From: Orbilia blumenaviensis
Lineage: Eukaryota; Ascomycota; Orbiliomycetes; Orbiliales; Orbiliaceae
Assembly: GCA_036872755.1 (NCBI GenBank)
Contig: JAVHNS010000014.1
Span: 558,001 to 622,000 of the forward strand
Direction: 5' to 3'
DNA: 64,000 nucleotides
In this document: positions 24,776 to 37,275 of the stretch, piece after piece
How positions within the stretch are numbered: the stretch's first letter is position 1
Layout of the letters: each line of letters starts with the position of its first letter
Notes under the pieces: generated by a model
The model's input: only the letters and a program-made list of their open reading frames with translations
Database searches by the model: none
Told to the model about the DNA's origin: nothing
Position numbers and translations under genes: made by a program

Positions 24776-27700
24776 TTTTGGGATAGAGGCTGAGGATATG
24801 TATACATATGGTTTGAGCCTCCTGTGTTTGAAGTTGGAGATGTAGTATATTCTAGACAGTCTCGACGCTAGAGTAGCGTTCTAGAATTTTATATTTGTGT
24901 ATGGAAACTAGCACGGCCAGGTCTAAGTTGAGACCCTGCCTTGTCGGTTGCAAGTTGTAGTTTTGAATTTAGCTGGATTTAGTTACGCATCGATGCAGTG
25001 TTTGATGCATGGAATGTCGTTGGATGATTGATTAGAACATGCGCTTATGCGCTTTGGGATCCTGCTATCTGCTTTGCCAACGCCATATTGTTGTTCTACA
25101 TGCGTTGTAAGTGGGTGCTTACTAGTCGGTTTGTCACTTTGGCCTGGTTGATGTTTAGATTTCCATTGAATAATTGATAACTATATCTAGATCGATTCAT
25201 ATAGATATAGTCTCGTAGTATACGACGCTTCGTTGGCAATGTGTCTTAATACTACCTATAGCTAGGTACTGTAGGAGAAACGGGTGCGTTTTCTGAACCA
25301 TCTATCGATTTGAACGCAAGTTAGCCTTGATTAAATTAGGCTTCACAACGGTGAAGGGCATTATTTTCCCTAGGGTATATACCGCGATATATCACCTTAT
25401 ATTAAGAACGCTTCTAGAAGATTAAGTCTGTAGGGTATTGATGGCAATAATTGCCTATTTAGCACATTTTTAATTTATAATCGGCAGCAATCCGACGGCT
25501 AATCCAGTTCGACGTCATATACAGTGCATACGGTCGTCTAATAATTTTCTGGCCCGACTTCCACTACTACATTTTATATGCGAAACAATAAGATTATCTA
25601 AGGCCCGAACAATTAATTATTTCAAGACTAGCCGGCCTCGCCTCGCGTAGAACTTCAAGGTACGAAGGGGACGGAATCTTCCTTTTTTCTTTGCATTAAT
25701 ATACTTCTCCTTCGAAAGGAATCCCGCGAAGGAATTTAGAAGGAAAAAAAAAAACGAGGCGTGTTCGTAATTAACATGCGACACGGCCTGGTGTGAAATT
25801 TGAATTTCAACTCTTTGAAAAACAAAAAAAAAGGGTCTCCACGATCGTATGGAGAGTTCTTGAAAGCCACGTTGACAAGCTATTTTAAGCATTTCTTTAC
25901 TTTCTTTCTTCTGGTTATTCTTTCTTAGCTATTTCTTTGCATAAATATCGTTTCGGCTCGAGAGGGCTGTGGAATCAATCTCGATGTAGGAGGATTTCCT
26001 AATAATTAAAATTCCGAGGCATACTTACCTAACAGGTTAGCTTGGGTGTTCATGTTCTTGCACTTCCCTTTCCTTGTCTTTTCTTTTTTGGGGGAGTGCA
26101 TGGTCCAAAAGGCCAAATTGGTCTATAGTTTGCCCAGCGCTTGTAGGACAGCTCGCGATTGGTCCGGTGGCCATGACTTGCAGGTGGATTTCCAGCAACC
26201 TGGTGGAGATCCCGCTGAAGCAGCAGCAGGGGGGTGCAAGTTACCGCCCGTCGATGGCCAGGCTTCGATTGGTTGGGATATAATCTTGGAAAAGGCCTTA
26301 TTCTTACTCTATCTTTCTTTCTGTGCCTTTGGATTTCTCGAGGGTGAAAGATAGATGTAATGAGAGGATGTCGGTTTTTTTCTTTCTCTTCGCCCTTGGC
26401 CTTGTTTGCGAATTTGCACAGGCGTATTAAATGAGACTTGGGGCCGGACGCTCCCGTACGAGCGAATGGGAAACTGGAGCGCTCATAGGGTGGCAAGCGC
26501 AAGACTGTAATGTACTGGAGCACCAAGCTTTTCACTTTTGCAGAACGATTCTGCAGGCGGCCGAGGTTTCTCGTCTTGTCCTTTCTTTTCTTTTTTAGGT
26601 ACCAATATTCTTTCGAAGATCCAAGGCCGGTTGTTGGTTCATAGAGCGGAGGCTAGCCAGCCGAGTCAGGTCGAACCTGGAGAACTCGTGATGTCAATAT
26701 TTCATTATTAATTTTTATTTCTTTCGGCTGAAGGGTTAAGGCACCGTAGTTACCGGGACTCGTCGGGCTGGTGACCCCGCTCGTAGCGCTGGCTAGGCCA
26801 GGCTAGCATTGACATACTCGGCCATCCATGTGCATACATAGGTCCTTACATACATAATTCGATACGGCTTTTTTGCACTGCCCGTCGAGTGATTGTAAGT
26901 GAGTATGGTAGATGAGAGGGAAAGCAAGCGAACAAGTGGATCGCATAACTACGCTACATGTTTTGTATTTTATACATAGTAATTATGTGCCAACAATTGC
27001 GAGTATTTGGAAGTTCGAAACGAGCCAGCAGCGCATACGATATATGGGGTTTGTACATGTACATAGCCCATAGCTCTGGAATATCAAACTTCTGAATGGC
27101 TGTTAGGTGGGGAAAAAAAAAAAAAAACTATTCTTTTCTTTCTTTCTTTCTTTCTTTTCTTTTGTTTTCTTTTCTATGGGATCAGTTGATTCAAGCTGGT
27201 AAGTCCAAGTTGATCGTTGACTTGGTGCTTGCGGGGTTGTTACCTGTTTGTAGGTGTTTCCTTCGGAAGGCGCATTTTAGCCCAGGCGCTTAAAAAACCA
27301 CCGCCGCAATTTCACGATGCAATTGAAATATACTGTGAGAGAGAGCTATGTCATCGGGAAGGTAGCAGGTAGCTGCCTTACTTAACCTGCATGTATTATT
27401 AAGAGGGAGGGAAAGAGAAGTAGGGAAAGAGGAGGGAAAGAAGAAGAATATAATGAAATGGCACCCTGCTGTTATTGATGTTGTCATCCGTTCCCTGATC
27501 CCTCTAGAAAACTGCATCACATATCCACGAGTCAGCATCTACATAAGCACCCGCTTACGTATACCTGTGACTATAGTATAGCATACCGGCTTGGTAGTTG
27601 GCTGAGGTAGCTCTGCTTGGACAATTACTTGATCTATAAGTCCGTATCGTACCAGCTGTGTGTATTCGGATGCATCAGAATATATCAGACCCTAGACACC

Positions 27701-29799
27701 TGCAACTCAACTAAGCCAACTTCAACAACATCCGACAAACCGCTTTGTCCGAACTACCTTCTCCGGCCCTGCTCCTCCAGGATCCTGCGACACGCTTTGC
27801 CGCTACCGTGCCGGATCGGGCTCGTATCTATAGCTATCACACGGCCTCAAAGAATTTCTCGAAGCATCATCTACAAGGTCAAAGCCAAAGCTGGCCAAGC
27901 TGGTAAGCAGTTACTTTTTTGCTACTATTATCCTGATTGAATTAGATCAAACGTTCTATTCTCCTGGCTTCAAAGCCTTGTCCGTGCAGCTACTATACTG
28001 TACGGTTCTAGTTTAGAACCGACCTAGGAATAGTCCACTACTAGCTCACCGGTCAGCTAGTCAGTCAGTTGGTTAGTCTGTCGGTCGGTCGGCCATTCGT
28101 CTATTCTTCATATTGTCTGCATTGTTTGCAATATTGCCCTGGCTGCCGAATCACGAATCAGCTGGGCAGAACAGACTGAGAACAATCGACATTGTTCAAA
28201 AAAAGACTAAACCCCCTGGGCCTGGTCAACATACCTGCAGGCTTTTTGCCTTTTACCATTGAACTCAGAGACATCGGTGCCTCTTTTTTTTGTTTTGTGT
28301 CAGCCCAGCTGGTGAGATCGGTCCTCCAGCCAGTCAGAATCGATATCCCCTGTTCGAGGTCCTTTGTCGAGGCGCCGACGGTTTGGGTCCGGCGGGCGGA
28401 CGTTGGAGAGCCCTTCCCTTCCCACCCTATCCCATCCTATCCCATCCCATCCCGTGAGCACGAATTCGAACATAGTCATGTCCTGTCGTATCCTATCCTA
28501 TCCTGACCTGGCATGGCATAGCATGGCATAAAACATAACATAAAATTGCATCCAACTTGGTCTCCTGCAAACTGCCTGCAAACTGCCTGCAAACCACAAC
28601 TGCGACTGCATCCAACCGCAGTCTTACAAGCCTTCTGCTACGGCTAGCTACGCCGCTGTTAGGTGCTGTTCCTACCAACAATAAACCCTCGTACTTGGAT
28701 TCAGAATTCAGATCCAGCCAGGCTCACAGGTCTCAGCTCTCCCATTGTTTTTTTTTTTTTTTTTTTTCATCCCTCTTCTATATTACCTCTTTCTCCCTTC
28801 ACTTTCTGCTCTGCTTCACATTAAACATCACAAGCTCCGTCGTTCCGCGTATTTTGTTTCTATTTCTCTGCTGTTCAGGTGCCTTCTCCGTCCTTTTACT
28901 GCTTCTGTCCAGGCTTTCTCTTTGGCTTTCGTGGTTCCAGGACTACCCCACGTTGACCAGTTTAAAAGCCTCCTGTTTGCCGCCAGACCTGCCAGACCTG
29001 CCAGCCCAGTGCCTGGATCTTCTTCGTTCTGATACACTTTATCGCTCACAGTCGACAAGGTACCGGCATTTAAGCGTCAGGGATTCTGCAGAGGCCACGC
29101 TGCTGCATGGTTAAAAGAGGCAAAAGTCATCATCCGACGCTGCTTGCTCCCTCAATACATACATCCAGACATACATCCATACATCCATCACCTACCCAGT
29201 ACTTGCTTGGTCCTGTACTTACTTTCTTAGTACTTATTTACTCACTTAAGCAACAACCTAGCTCACTCGCAGAACCTCCGCCGCTTTCGTTCGCCCGCTT
29301 TTATCTATCCTCCCCTCTTCTTGTGCTCTTTTCCCACCTTTCCCACTCTCTCTTTCTCTGGTCTTGGATATAGCAAAGTAGAGTAAAGGAAGGAAGAAGA
29401 GACTGGAAGAAAAGGAAGAAAGAAAAGGATCTCCTTCGATTTCAACTAACATCCCAAACTGCCGAATCACAGGCTCGCTGGATCGAGCTAACCGCCCTTC
29501 TCTTACGATCCCTCTGCACGGCACTGCATACTCTCTACGTCTCGTCAACTCGCCCTGTCTGACTGGCTGGCTAGCCTGAATAATATCACTCGCCCGACAG
29601 AAAATCACCGTAACTCCGTTCAGCGTCTTCCCCAAAAGCAGGGCCCGAACCTCCAGGCTCTTTTTGTTTTTCTGCTTCGCTGGTCCCTTCGACAGAGACA
29701 TGAATTAAGGAGGAAGGAATTCCCACCCCAAGATACCAAATACAATAGTCTTTCCCTTCTTGTATTCTTCAGGCGAAAGAATTTAGAAAGTCGTTGACC
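24776..29799. other. Long intergenic region / probable long leader of the MIT-domain gene
   Basis: Five kilobases without a supported gene. Features seen are TTTC runs near 27136-27156, a pentanucleotide cluster of CCTAT/CCCAT units at 28425-28452 with related units at 28488-28503, two direct copies of GCAAACTGCCT near 28566-28590, and a T run at 28746-28768. From about 28.7 kb the sequence becomes pyrimidine-rich (TTTCTC, CTTTCTCC), typical of a fungal promoter and 5' leader, with several short upstream ORFs before the ATG at 29800. Frames such as 26535-26050 (minus) and 28557-29114 (plus) have biased composition and no domain. Confidence 0.45.
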
Positions 29800-32560
29800 A
29801 TGGAAGCCGCACCTCTCACAAGGGTACGTATTATTTTCATTCCTTATGACTGCACCTGTCACCTGTCTGGCAGGTGTTTCGGTACCGCTACCGGGGATAT
29901 TACGGAATATGTGTTCGAATCAGACAGACTGAACCACAGACATATCCGAACAACCTGCTGAACCGAACCCCTCTCTTCCTTACCTGACGAACTGTAACTG
30001 TCTTGATTGACTAACTGGCTGACAATATATTTTTTTTTATATCGCTTGCTTCCCTTTAGGCTCACGCACACGCTTCTAAAGCCACCCACCAGCAGACCCT
30101 CCACAACTTCAAGCTCGCTTCGCAAGAACACAAGGACGCTGCCGAAGAATTCGGAAAAGCTGAGCAGGAAACCGAGGACCCTGAGGTTAGTTCTTCATTT
30201 CGCATATTTCTGCTGTTTCAAAATCAAAAACCTGGTACACTTCTTTTTCCCTTTCTTTATTTTCTTTTATTTTTCTGCATTCGCATTCTCGAAGGGCCCT
30301 GTCTGGTACCGAAGGCCCCTGCCTCGTCCCGGTTGTTAAAAAGTCGTTGTTCGTGGCTTGAATGGGGTGTGTCCGGTTCCAAGATCTCGGACCCGCCCAT
30401 AAAACCTTCACCACCTCACCACACCACTCCTTCGGACTATTCTCGATTCTGCATGTAATCTCATTCTGTACTCGAAGTCTGTTCGCAAAAAAAAAAAAGT
30501 CTGATCGTCTATCATATAGTCTCATACCCCTTACTCGACCTCTGTCACTTATAGCAATTTTGTATCCTTTGGCGAGAACGTTCACAAGCTGGTCAGCACA
30601 AGCAATCTCATTTAAATGACATTTGAGGCTTCGGACTTGAAACACGCTAACAAGCTGTATTATTTGAAACCCACAGGCACTTCGAACTCTTGCTTTATTA
30701 CAACAGCACCACCGGGACCTATCATCTAGATTGCTGGCATCTACAGTCCAAACTCCTCCAACTCCTCCACCAAACCAAACATCGTTTTCTACGAAAGACT
30801 CAACAATGGCGAAACCTGTGACGACCAACGCCACTACATTTTCCCCGCCTACGTCACCCAAGCACCGGCCTCCACCGCTGTTTGGGCCGGATTCAGGCAA
30901 GCCGGAGTCCCCTCAGTCGGATAAGCCCAAGATGTTCTTCCAACCATCCACACCGACCACTCCTAGCACTTCGGATAACCCAACCCACCCGTCAGGCACG
31001 AGGAAGGTAGCACCTCCGCCAATTCCACTACCTTCACCTACAACTATCACCACACAGACTCTTACATATACTTCCATGCGAGACGGCCCGGTCTTACCAT
31101 CTCCCAATCCATTCCAGCTGGCTCACGAACTTGCCAATGCCAGAGGCATCCGTTCTCCGGTTAGAGGCCGAAGTCCGGCTAATGCTGGGGCTGGTGTTGA
31201 TAGGAATTTCCTGCAAGTTCGTGAGCCGGAGCCAGGCGCCCGTGCTGCTAGTGCAGGTGGAACAGTGAGGGGGACAAGTCCGGTGCTGCTGAATGCGCCG
31301 CCAAGGAAGGAGAGGAGAAAATCGGCTAGTGCCACCAGCCCCGTCGTTGGGCCAAGGGAAGCTCTGCCATTTGACGCATTTAAAGGCCCTGCTATCGGCG
31401 AAGGACCCATCAGACCTGCCGTGAAAGAGTACGACTCTTCTTCGACAAGGGGTGCCAGTCCTAATCCGCCAAAGCTAGACATGGCGTTCACCAAATTTTA
31501 TAGCCAGTTTGAGGAGTATATCGAAGCTGTTGGGAACCCGCTGGCGTATGCGGGTCTCCCATTGGACGGAGACATGTCGAGTATGGACCCAGCACTGAGA
31601 AAAGCTGTGGCTGACAAAGGTGCCACCGAGAGCTTCTATGTCGTGCCGACCACCGGTGGTACCATGTCGTACGCTGGTATCCTAACACGTAACCAACAGC
31701 AGCAGCAAACTTCCAGCAGTGAGAAGAGCGAACCAGCAGCTGTGCCTGCTACCACAGCACAGAAGCCCGCTGATAAGTCGGTCAACACGAAGACCCGGGA
31801 GGAACTAGAATTCGAAAATACCCAGCTACGACAACTCACCGACATGATGGCGCATAAGCTACACACATGGGAAACCAGTGCAAAGGTCAACGCCGCAAAG
31901 ATGAGGGAGAGTCTGCAGGTACTGAAGGAGACGAGCCATAGCAGCCCAGTTGCAGAGGAGACGGACCGTGGATTCGGCAAGCTGAGGATGGGTGGACGCT
32001 CTCCGTTGAAGTTGAACAGTGGTGGCGGTAAGACGGAAACTCAGGTATTGACGCTGCCGGACCGACAGACGGAGTCCGAACTACCTCCGACCCCGAGGCT
32101 GGCGCCTAGAACGTTGACACTGCCCGGACGGGGTCCTGTGGATGAATACGAGCCTCCAAAGACACCGAGATTCGGCAGTGGGTTCCCGAAGGACTTTGAT
32201 GACGAGAAACCAGGAAAGTCAGGCCGTGCTCTCTCGCCTAATCCGGGCGGGAAGCGGGGTGTATCGCCCCTTCCAGGCTCGTCGAAACCAAGAGCATTGT
32301 CCCCAGCCCCATCGGTCCTATCGGAGAACCCGACCTTCGATGAGCTCCAAGCTGAGGTTGCAAGGTTACGGCAACACGAAACCAAGATCTTGAAAGAAAA
32401 CGACAAGCTCAAGACCGTGGTCGGAAAGTACCGCGACCGCTGGGAGAAGTTAAAGGAGGGTGCCCGCGCTAGGAGGGCCGAGCAGGAAGCTGGCGAAGAT
32501 GGCGAGATTGTTAAGGGCGAAGCACCAGATGCTGCCAAAAACAAGACTACTGAAGCTTAA
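29800..32560 (+). CDS. MIT-like and coiled-coil protein (Atg38/NRBF2-like)
   Basis: Exons 29800-29823, 30060-30185 and 30677-32560 join in phase 0 (introns of 236 and 491 bp) and encode 677 aa. The first exon is only eight codons. Residues about 9-70 form a MIT-like three-helix hairpin: AHAHASKA, then HKDAAEEFGKAEQ and ALRTLALLQQHHRDLSSRL, the pattern seen at the start of NRBF2/Atg38. Residues 75-420 are Pro/Ser-rich and disordered with many SP and TP sites. A helix lies near 424-467 (ELEFENTQLRQLTDMMAHKL) and a C-terminal coiled coil near 604-655 (ELQAEVARLR). Atg38 bridges the Vps34-Atg14 PI3-kinase complex in autophagy and also combines an N-terminal MIT domain with a coiled coil. This protein is three times longer than yeast Atg38, so orthology is a suggestion; another MIT-domain trafficking protein is possible. 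Confidence 0.7.
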
Positions 32561-33550
32561 GCCTTCATCTCAACCTCCAGTCTTCAACATCGGATCATAT
32601 TTTATTTTGTTAACGTCGTTTACGACCCCCCATTCCATCCCGGCGTTTATCGGTTTCTCTTTTTTTTTTTTTTTTTTTTTTTACCATTCTTCCCTTCTTT
32701 TCCCTTTGTATACCCCCCCTTTTTTGGCTGTTATTCGCCCTGTTATTCCACCTCAAGCGGGACACCTAGTTTTATGAGCCGGGATACGGTCTCATCACAT
32801 ATCCTTAACCCGCCTTGAGGCACAGTGTGGTTGAACCCGCACACTTTTGTCCCAGCCACGGGCATAATACGGCTCCCGTGGACTGGACGATTGGAGATAG
32901 GCCCTTTAAATGGTGGTATTCTCCTTTGTCATCCAGTTTTTTCTCTTTCTTCCTTTATCGGCTTCCTTTTTTTTCGCACTCGTCTGCCTCATTCAGGCTG
33001 GTAATCCTACTCTTTTACATTCTTTTACTCGATTTTAATATTTTTTTTTCTTTTTTTAAGTGGTTATATATTTACTGGCGATGGTCGTCAGCCTTTCATT
33101 CCCTTTCTTTTATCTACTAAGATGTAATTCTTTCTTTTTCTTTCTCCACACCTGCACAAAATATACTACGCATAGATTGCTTCCTTTTCCCCATCGCACT
33201 TGGTTTGTTTACAAAATAACAACATCCTTACCACGAGTATCTTTTTTTTCTGCTTCTTTTGTTTCTTCTGACTGTTTATAGCATATCATCAGAGGAGTGG
33301 TGTTACTGTCTTCGTCTTCCCTTTTTTCCCCCTTTCTCTTTAAGATAGCTTTTATTCTTTGTACTTATTGAAGAGGGTGGTGTAGTAGGTGGGGGCGTAA
33401 TCCATTGATCAATTCTACTACTACACATGATATAAAAAATAACCATATATTCTTCCTTTCCTCCCTCTATAATATATCCATCTCCCAGCATCTCAATCCC
33501 AGTATACCACCAAGCCTCATCTATGCATCTAAAGGATAGGCAAGTAGATA
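32561..33550. other. Convergent 3' intergenic region
   Basis: It lies between the plus-strand MIT-like gene and the minus-strand methyltransferase, so both 3' ends fall here. It contains T runs (32661-32681 and others) and AT-rich sequence. No gene supported. Confidence 0.5.
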
Positions 33551-34360
33551 TTACTTCGTCCCAGACACCACCAAAAAGTTAAAATCCATCTCACACTTCT
33601 CCCTCCCTTCTTCTTCTACAGGCTTCTTCCCCCCCTTCCACTCCCCCGGAAACCTCTCCACTTCCTTCCTCATAACCCACCCAACCTTCACCTTCCCATC
33701 TCTGAACCCCGCATTATTCACCATCTCCACCATTTCGTCTCTCACCAACCCATGCCTCTCCACCCCTTCCATCTTATCCTCCGGGTGAAACTTCCTAGCC
33801 TCCTCCCCCGTATTCTCAAAATCCGTCAACATGATAACGCCCCCCGGGTTTAATAATCCATACGTTAAGTTTATGAACTCTGTGAGGTTGGGGATGTGGT
33901 GTAACACCAGGTTTGAGACTATAATATCAAACTTTTGGTTATTCAAACGGGGGTCCGAGGGGGTGGTTATCAGGGCGTTTAAGGGGGTTATGTTTTTCGG
34001 TGCTGTTGGTGAGGTGAGTTTGGTGGTCAGGGCATGGATCATGGCGGGGGAAGGGTCTATTGAGAGAATGCTTTTGGAGTGCGGGGAGAGGAGGAGGGAG
34101 AGGAGGCCGGTGCCGGTGCCTAGGTCTAGGAGGGTTGGTTCTGGAGGATATATATAAATATACTTTGTTAGTAAATACCCAGGTAGGTAGGTAGGTAGGT
34201 GATGAAGGTGTAGTTACGTACTATTGGGGTTATCGAGGGATAGGGAGGGTACGCGGGATAGGATTGCGGCGTAAGCCGAGTTTGTGGCGGATTGGATGTC
34301 TGGGTTGAGGTCCCAGGTTGCGGCTTCGGAGTCGAAGCGGGCGTTGGAGGCTTCTGTCAT
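33551..34360 (-). CDS. Class I SAM-dependent methyltransferase
   Basis: Exons 34360-34222 and 34140-33551 (81-bp intron with a CTCCAG acceptor) encode 242 aa. The join restores motif I, LLDLGTGTG, at residues 50-58, the glycine-rich loop that binds S-adenosylmethionine. Post-I ILSIDPS follows near 71, with the acidic residue that contacts the ribose. Motif IV, FDIIVSNLVLHH, lies near 113-124 and resembles small-molecule or ubiquinone-type methyltransferases. GLLNPGGVIMLTD matches post-IV/V. The length is typical of a Methyltransf_25/11 enzyme. The N-terminus (FDSEAATWDLNP) is also common in that group. The substrate cannot be told from sequence. Most of the first exon lies outside the longest single open frame, so annotations lacking it would miss the SAM loop. 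Confidence 0.85.
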
Positions 34361-36593
34361 GTCGTCTATATATATATATATATATATCAAGATTTTATAT
34401 ATTTTTCTTCTTAAGGTTGTGTAGAAAAGGAATTGATTTGGGTAACAGGTATGAAATGTGATGAAGGTGGATTGATTATGATTTGGGATGAAGTCACCCG
34501 TCTTTGACAGTTATATTTATTTATCTACATCCGAAGTTGAGAGACTCGAAGGAGGGAAGATAACTGTAATCCGGGGTAACTCGGCCGGCAAACTGTTGTA
34601 ACGTTGTTAAGCTACTTACTTACCTAGGTACTTAGCTATTGCTTGGGTAAGCATCTATGCCGAACCCCCCCCCCCCCACTGCTAGATGTAGATAAGCTTG
34701 TGTTAAGTTAGCCGAGAAGTATCCGAACGGGTGGGATGCCATATTCAGTTAGCTTGAGATGAGATCTTTTGACTAAACGCATGTTAGCATTTTATGATGA
34801 TTTTTTTTGATTTTTTTATTCTTTATTCTGGTTATAATGATATCATGGGGATGGCGAAGCTGGGGTCTTTGGCCTAGATATCTGAGCCAACTTGTAGCTG
34901 AGAGTGGCTCGACGATTATAATGATTGCAGTGGGGTGTCGGATATAATTCCGGTGGACGGTATCAACATCAATGTCAACATTTTTGATCGCACGATTGTC
35001 CTAGGTCTTCTCAGAGCTTCATGTTATGTTTTTTCTATGGGGAAAGCTGAGATTCAGCACTAGCCAATTCACCGAGGACTCGAGATTATGTTACTTCTAA
35101 TAAATACTCGACTAGGTAGATAAAAGATAGGTTGAGAAATCGACGATGGAGAACTAGTTTCCGGATAACCACATGTCCCTCTTACATAGATTGCTCCCCC
35201 CATCCCCATTACTAGGTAGTAGAGCATGTACTATAAGCATCAGGCTAAGACCCGCTTAAGAAAATCACTCGCAGTCCTTAATCCTGACCTCAACACTCCC
35301 CACTCCTTATCCCTCCGCGGCGGGAGGGTGTGCGATGTTCAAACTCCTTGGCCGACGACTTGACGACCTAAGTATTTTGGTCGATAGTTATATATATATA
35401 TTTGACGATTTTTGAATATCCAGTTTCTTGAATCGTAAAGCGTGAGTCAGCTAGCGTAGCACCCAATATTATAATATCAGTCGGATGCTCCTTTTTGTTA
35501 TATATGTCGAAGGGAGCTGAGGGATGTAACTGGAAGATTACTAGGCGTATATGAAGACAAATGACGGCAACGGTCAGTTTATTCCGATCATCTCGTCGAC
35601 TATGTGACGGGAGGCGGTGGATGGTGACTCCTTGATGTCAATTGCAATTAATACCGATTGGTAAGGTAAGTTAAGCGTTAACGCTTATTTATTGCATCCG
35701 AAAATACTTAAAGGATGCTTCCCGGATCTAGGATTACAGCTGGAGTGCTATGGTTCCGGATAGACGAATGGATAAATAATATATACATCGCCAGACAGTA
35801 TGATTAGGTACCCAAGTAGGTACGTGTCTTCGAGTTTTTCCGGATCCTCAATTATTAAAAACGGGATTGCTTTCGGCAGAACCTGTTTTAAAAACCCCAA
35901 TCATTCGATTCCGAGATAAAACAGGATATCCTTGGGTCGGGAATTAATAAGAATATATTTTATTTAATTTTGTATAGACCTGTAGCTATAGGTCGACTTG
36001 AGGGCATGCCCCTGTACTTACACGGGCCTGGGCATTCGATTCATATCGCCTGTTGTGTTGGATATATTGCTATATACGAACGTCGACTTCTGCCGGATTA
36101 ACATTAATTGATTGCTGTATAGTAAATTTGACAGGTCCTAACCTGGTTATAAAATGTCACGCAATCACCTAAAAGAGAATTTCGAGAAATTCACAAGGGC
36201 CTTTTAAGAGAAGTTCTTTGATATCGTGGCTGTTCGCATGTCATGTGATCGTCTACGTATCCGAGGAGAAGTAGTTGTTGTTTGCGAGTGTTTGTCGACG
36301 TCCTGGATTCGAACAAGTCGGTGAACCTTGCAATTGCTAGGATTCTGGCCGGGCTGGCTTGGCTGGGCATAGAACCTTCGCGCAACATTTTCTCTAGATT
36401 CTTATCAGCCTTGTTACCCAATTCTCTTATTTTATCAACCGTTCGCGCGCAGGGAGTCGGGGATACTGTTCTCGAATTCATCTATTCAGGCTTTCTTGCG
36501 AGCACCGATAATTAAATCAATCCACCTGAATCACTGAACACCCCCCGTGGTAAAAGTACCTTACCTTACCTTACTCAGTTAAATAGCCCCGCC
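34361..36593. other. Divergent intergenic region
   Basis: It lies between the methyltransferase (minus) and nudC (plus) starts, so both promoters are here. It holds a TA run near 34370-34387 just upstream of the methyltransferase ATG, a C run near 34668-34678, and TTACC repeats near 36560-36574 shortly before the nudC ATG. No gene supported. Confidence 0.5.
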
Positions 36594-37275
36594 ATGTCTA
36601 CCTCTGCTGCTGCTGCTGCTGCTGCTGGTGCCCCACCACCAGACCCCACACCCGAAGAACTCAAGGCTGCGAAGGAGAAGGAAGCAGCCGAGCAGGCTAC
36701 CCTGCCGTACAAATGGACACAAGCACTCGAAGAGGTCGATATCACAGTGCCTGTACCACCTGGTACACGGGCCAGGGATCTGGTTGTCGATATCAAGCTT
36801 ACTAGCTTAAAGGTTGGGTTTAAAGGGAAGGATCCGTTGTTCGAAGTTAGTATTTCTTCATCCTTCCTTTTTTTTAGATATTTTTTTGTAGTGGTTTATC
36901 GATGATTGATTGATGTTTTTGGGGGATTGATAGGGCACACTCTACAAACCCATCCACCTCGACGACTCAACCTGGTCTCTCGCCGATTCCAAAGTTCTGG
37001 AAATTCACCTAGACAAATCCAACAAGAAAGAATGGTGGCCCCACGTTCTAACCCACCATCCAAAGATCGATGTGTCAAAAATCCAACCCGAGAATTCAAA
37101 ATTAAGTGATTTGGACGGTGAGACCAGGGGGATGGTGGAGAAGATGATGTATGATCAGCGACAGAAGGAGATGGGTCTGCCGACTAGTGATGAGCAGAAG
37201 AAGATGGATATGTTGAAGAAGTTTCAGCAGCAGCATCCTGAGATGGATTTTAGTAAGGCGAAGATTAATATGTGA
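36594..37275 (+). CDS. nudC: Nuclear movement protein NudC
   Basis: Exons 36594-36845 and 36934-37275 (88-bp intron, donor GTTAGT) encode 197 aa. After an Ala run and a charged helix comes a CS (p23/Hsp20-like) domain from about residue 38 ([18 protein letters not shown]) through [16 protein letters not shown] and [17 protein letters not shown] to about 125. The family C-terminal helix holds [20 protein letters not shown] and ends in a [16 protein letters not shown] block, the classic NudC tail. NudC is an Hsp90-linked co-chaperone that stabilises dynein-pathway proteins such as LIS1/NudF and is needed for nuclear migration in hyphae. Length and architecture match Aspergillus NudC closely. 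The ATG sits in a GCCATG context, and the Ala tract at 10-20 bp after it is a CTG microsatellite. Confidence 0.95.

Noticed and set aside
26050..26535. 161-codon minus-strand frame
   Set aside because: No domain, no signal peptide, Arg/Pro/Lys-biased composition, and no sign of splicing into anything larger.
28557..29114. 185-codon plus-strand frame
   Set aside because: Leu/Phe/Ser runs from pyrimidine-rich leader DNA upstream of the MIT-like gene; no motif.
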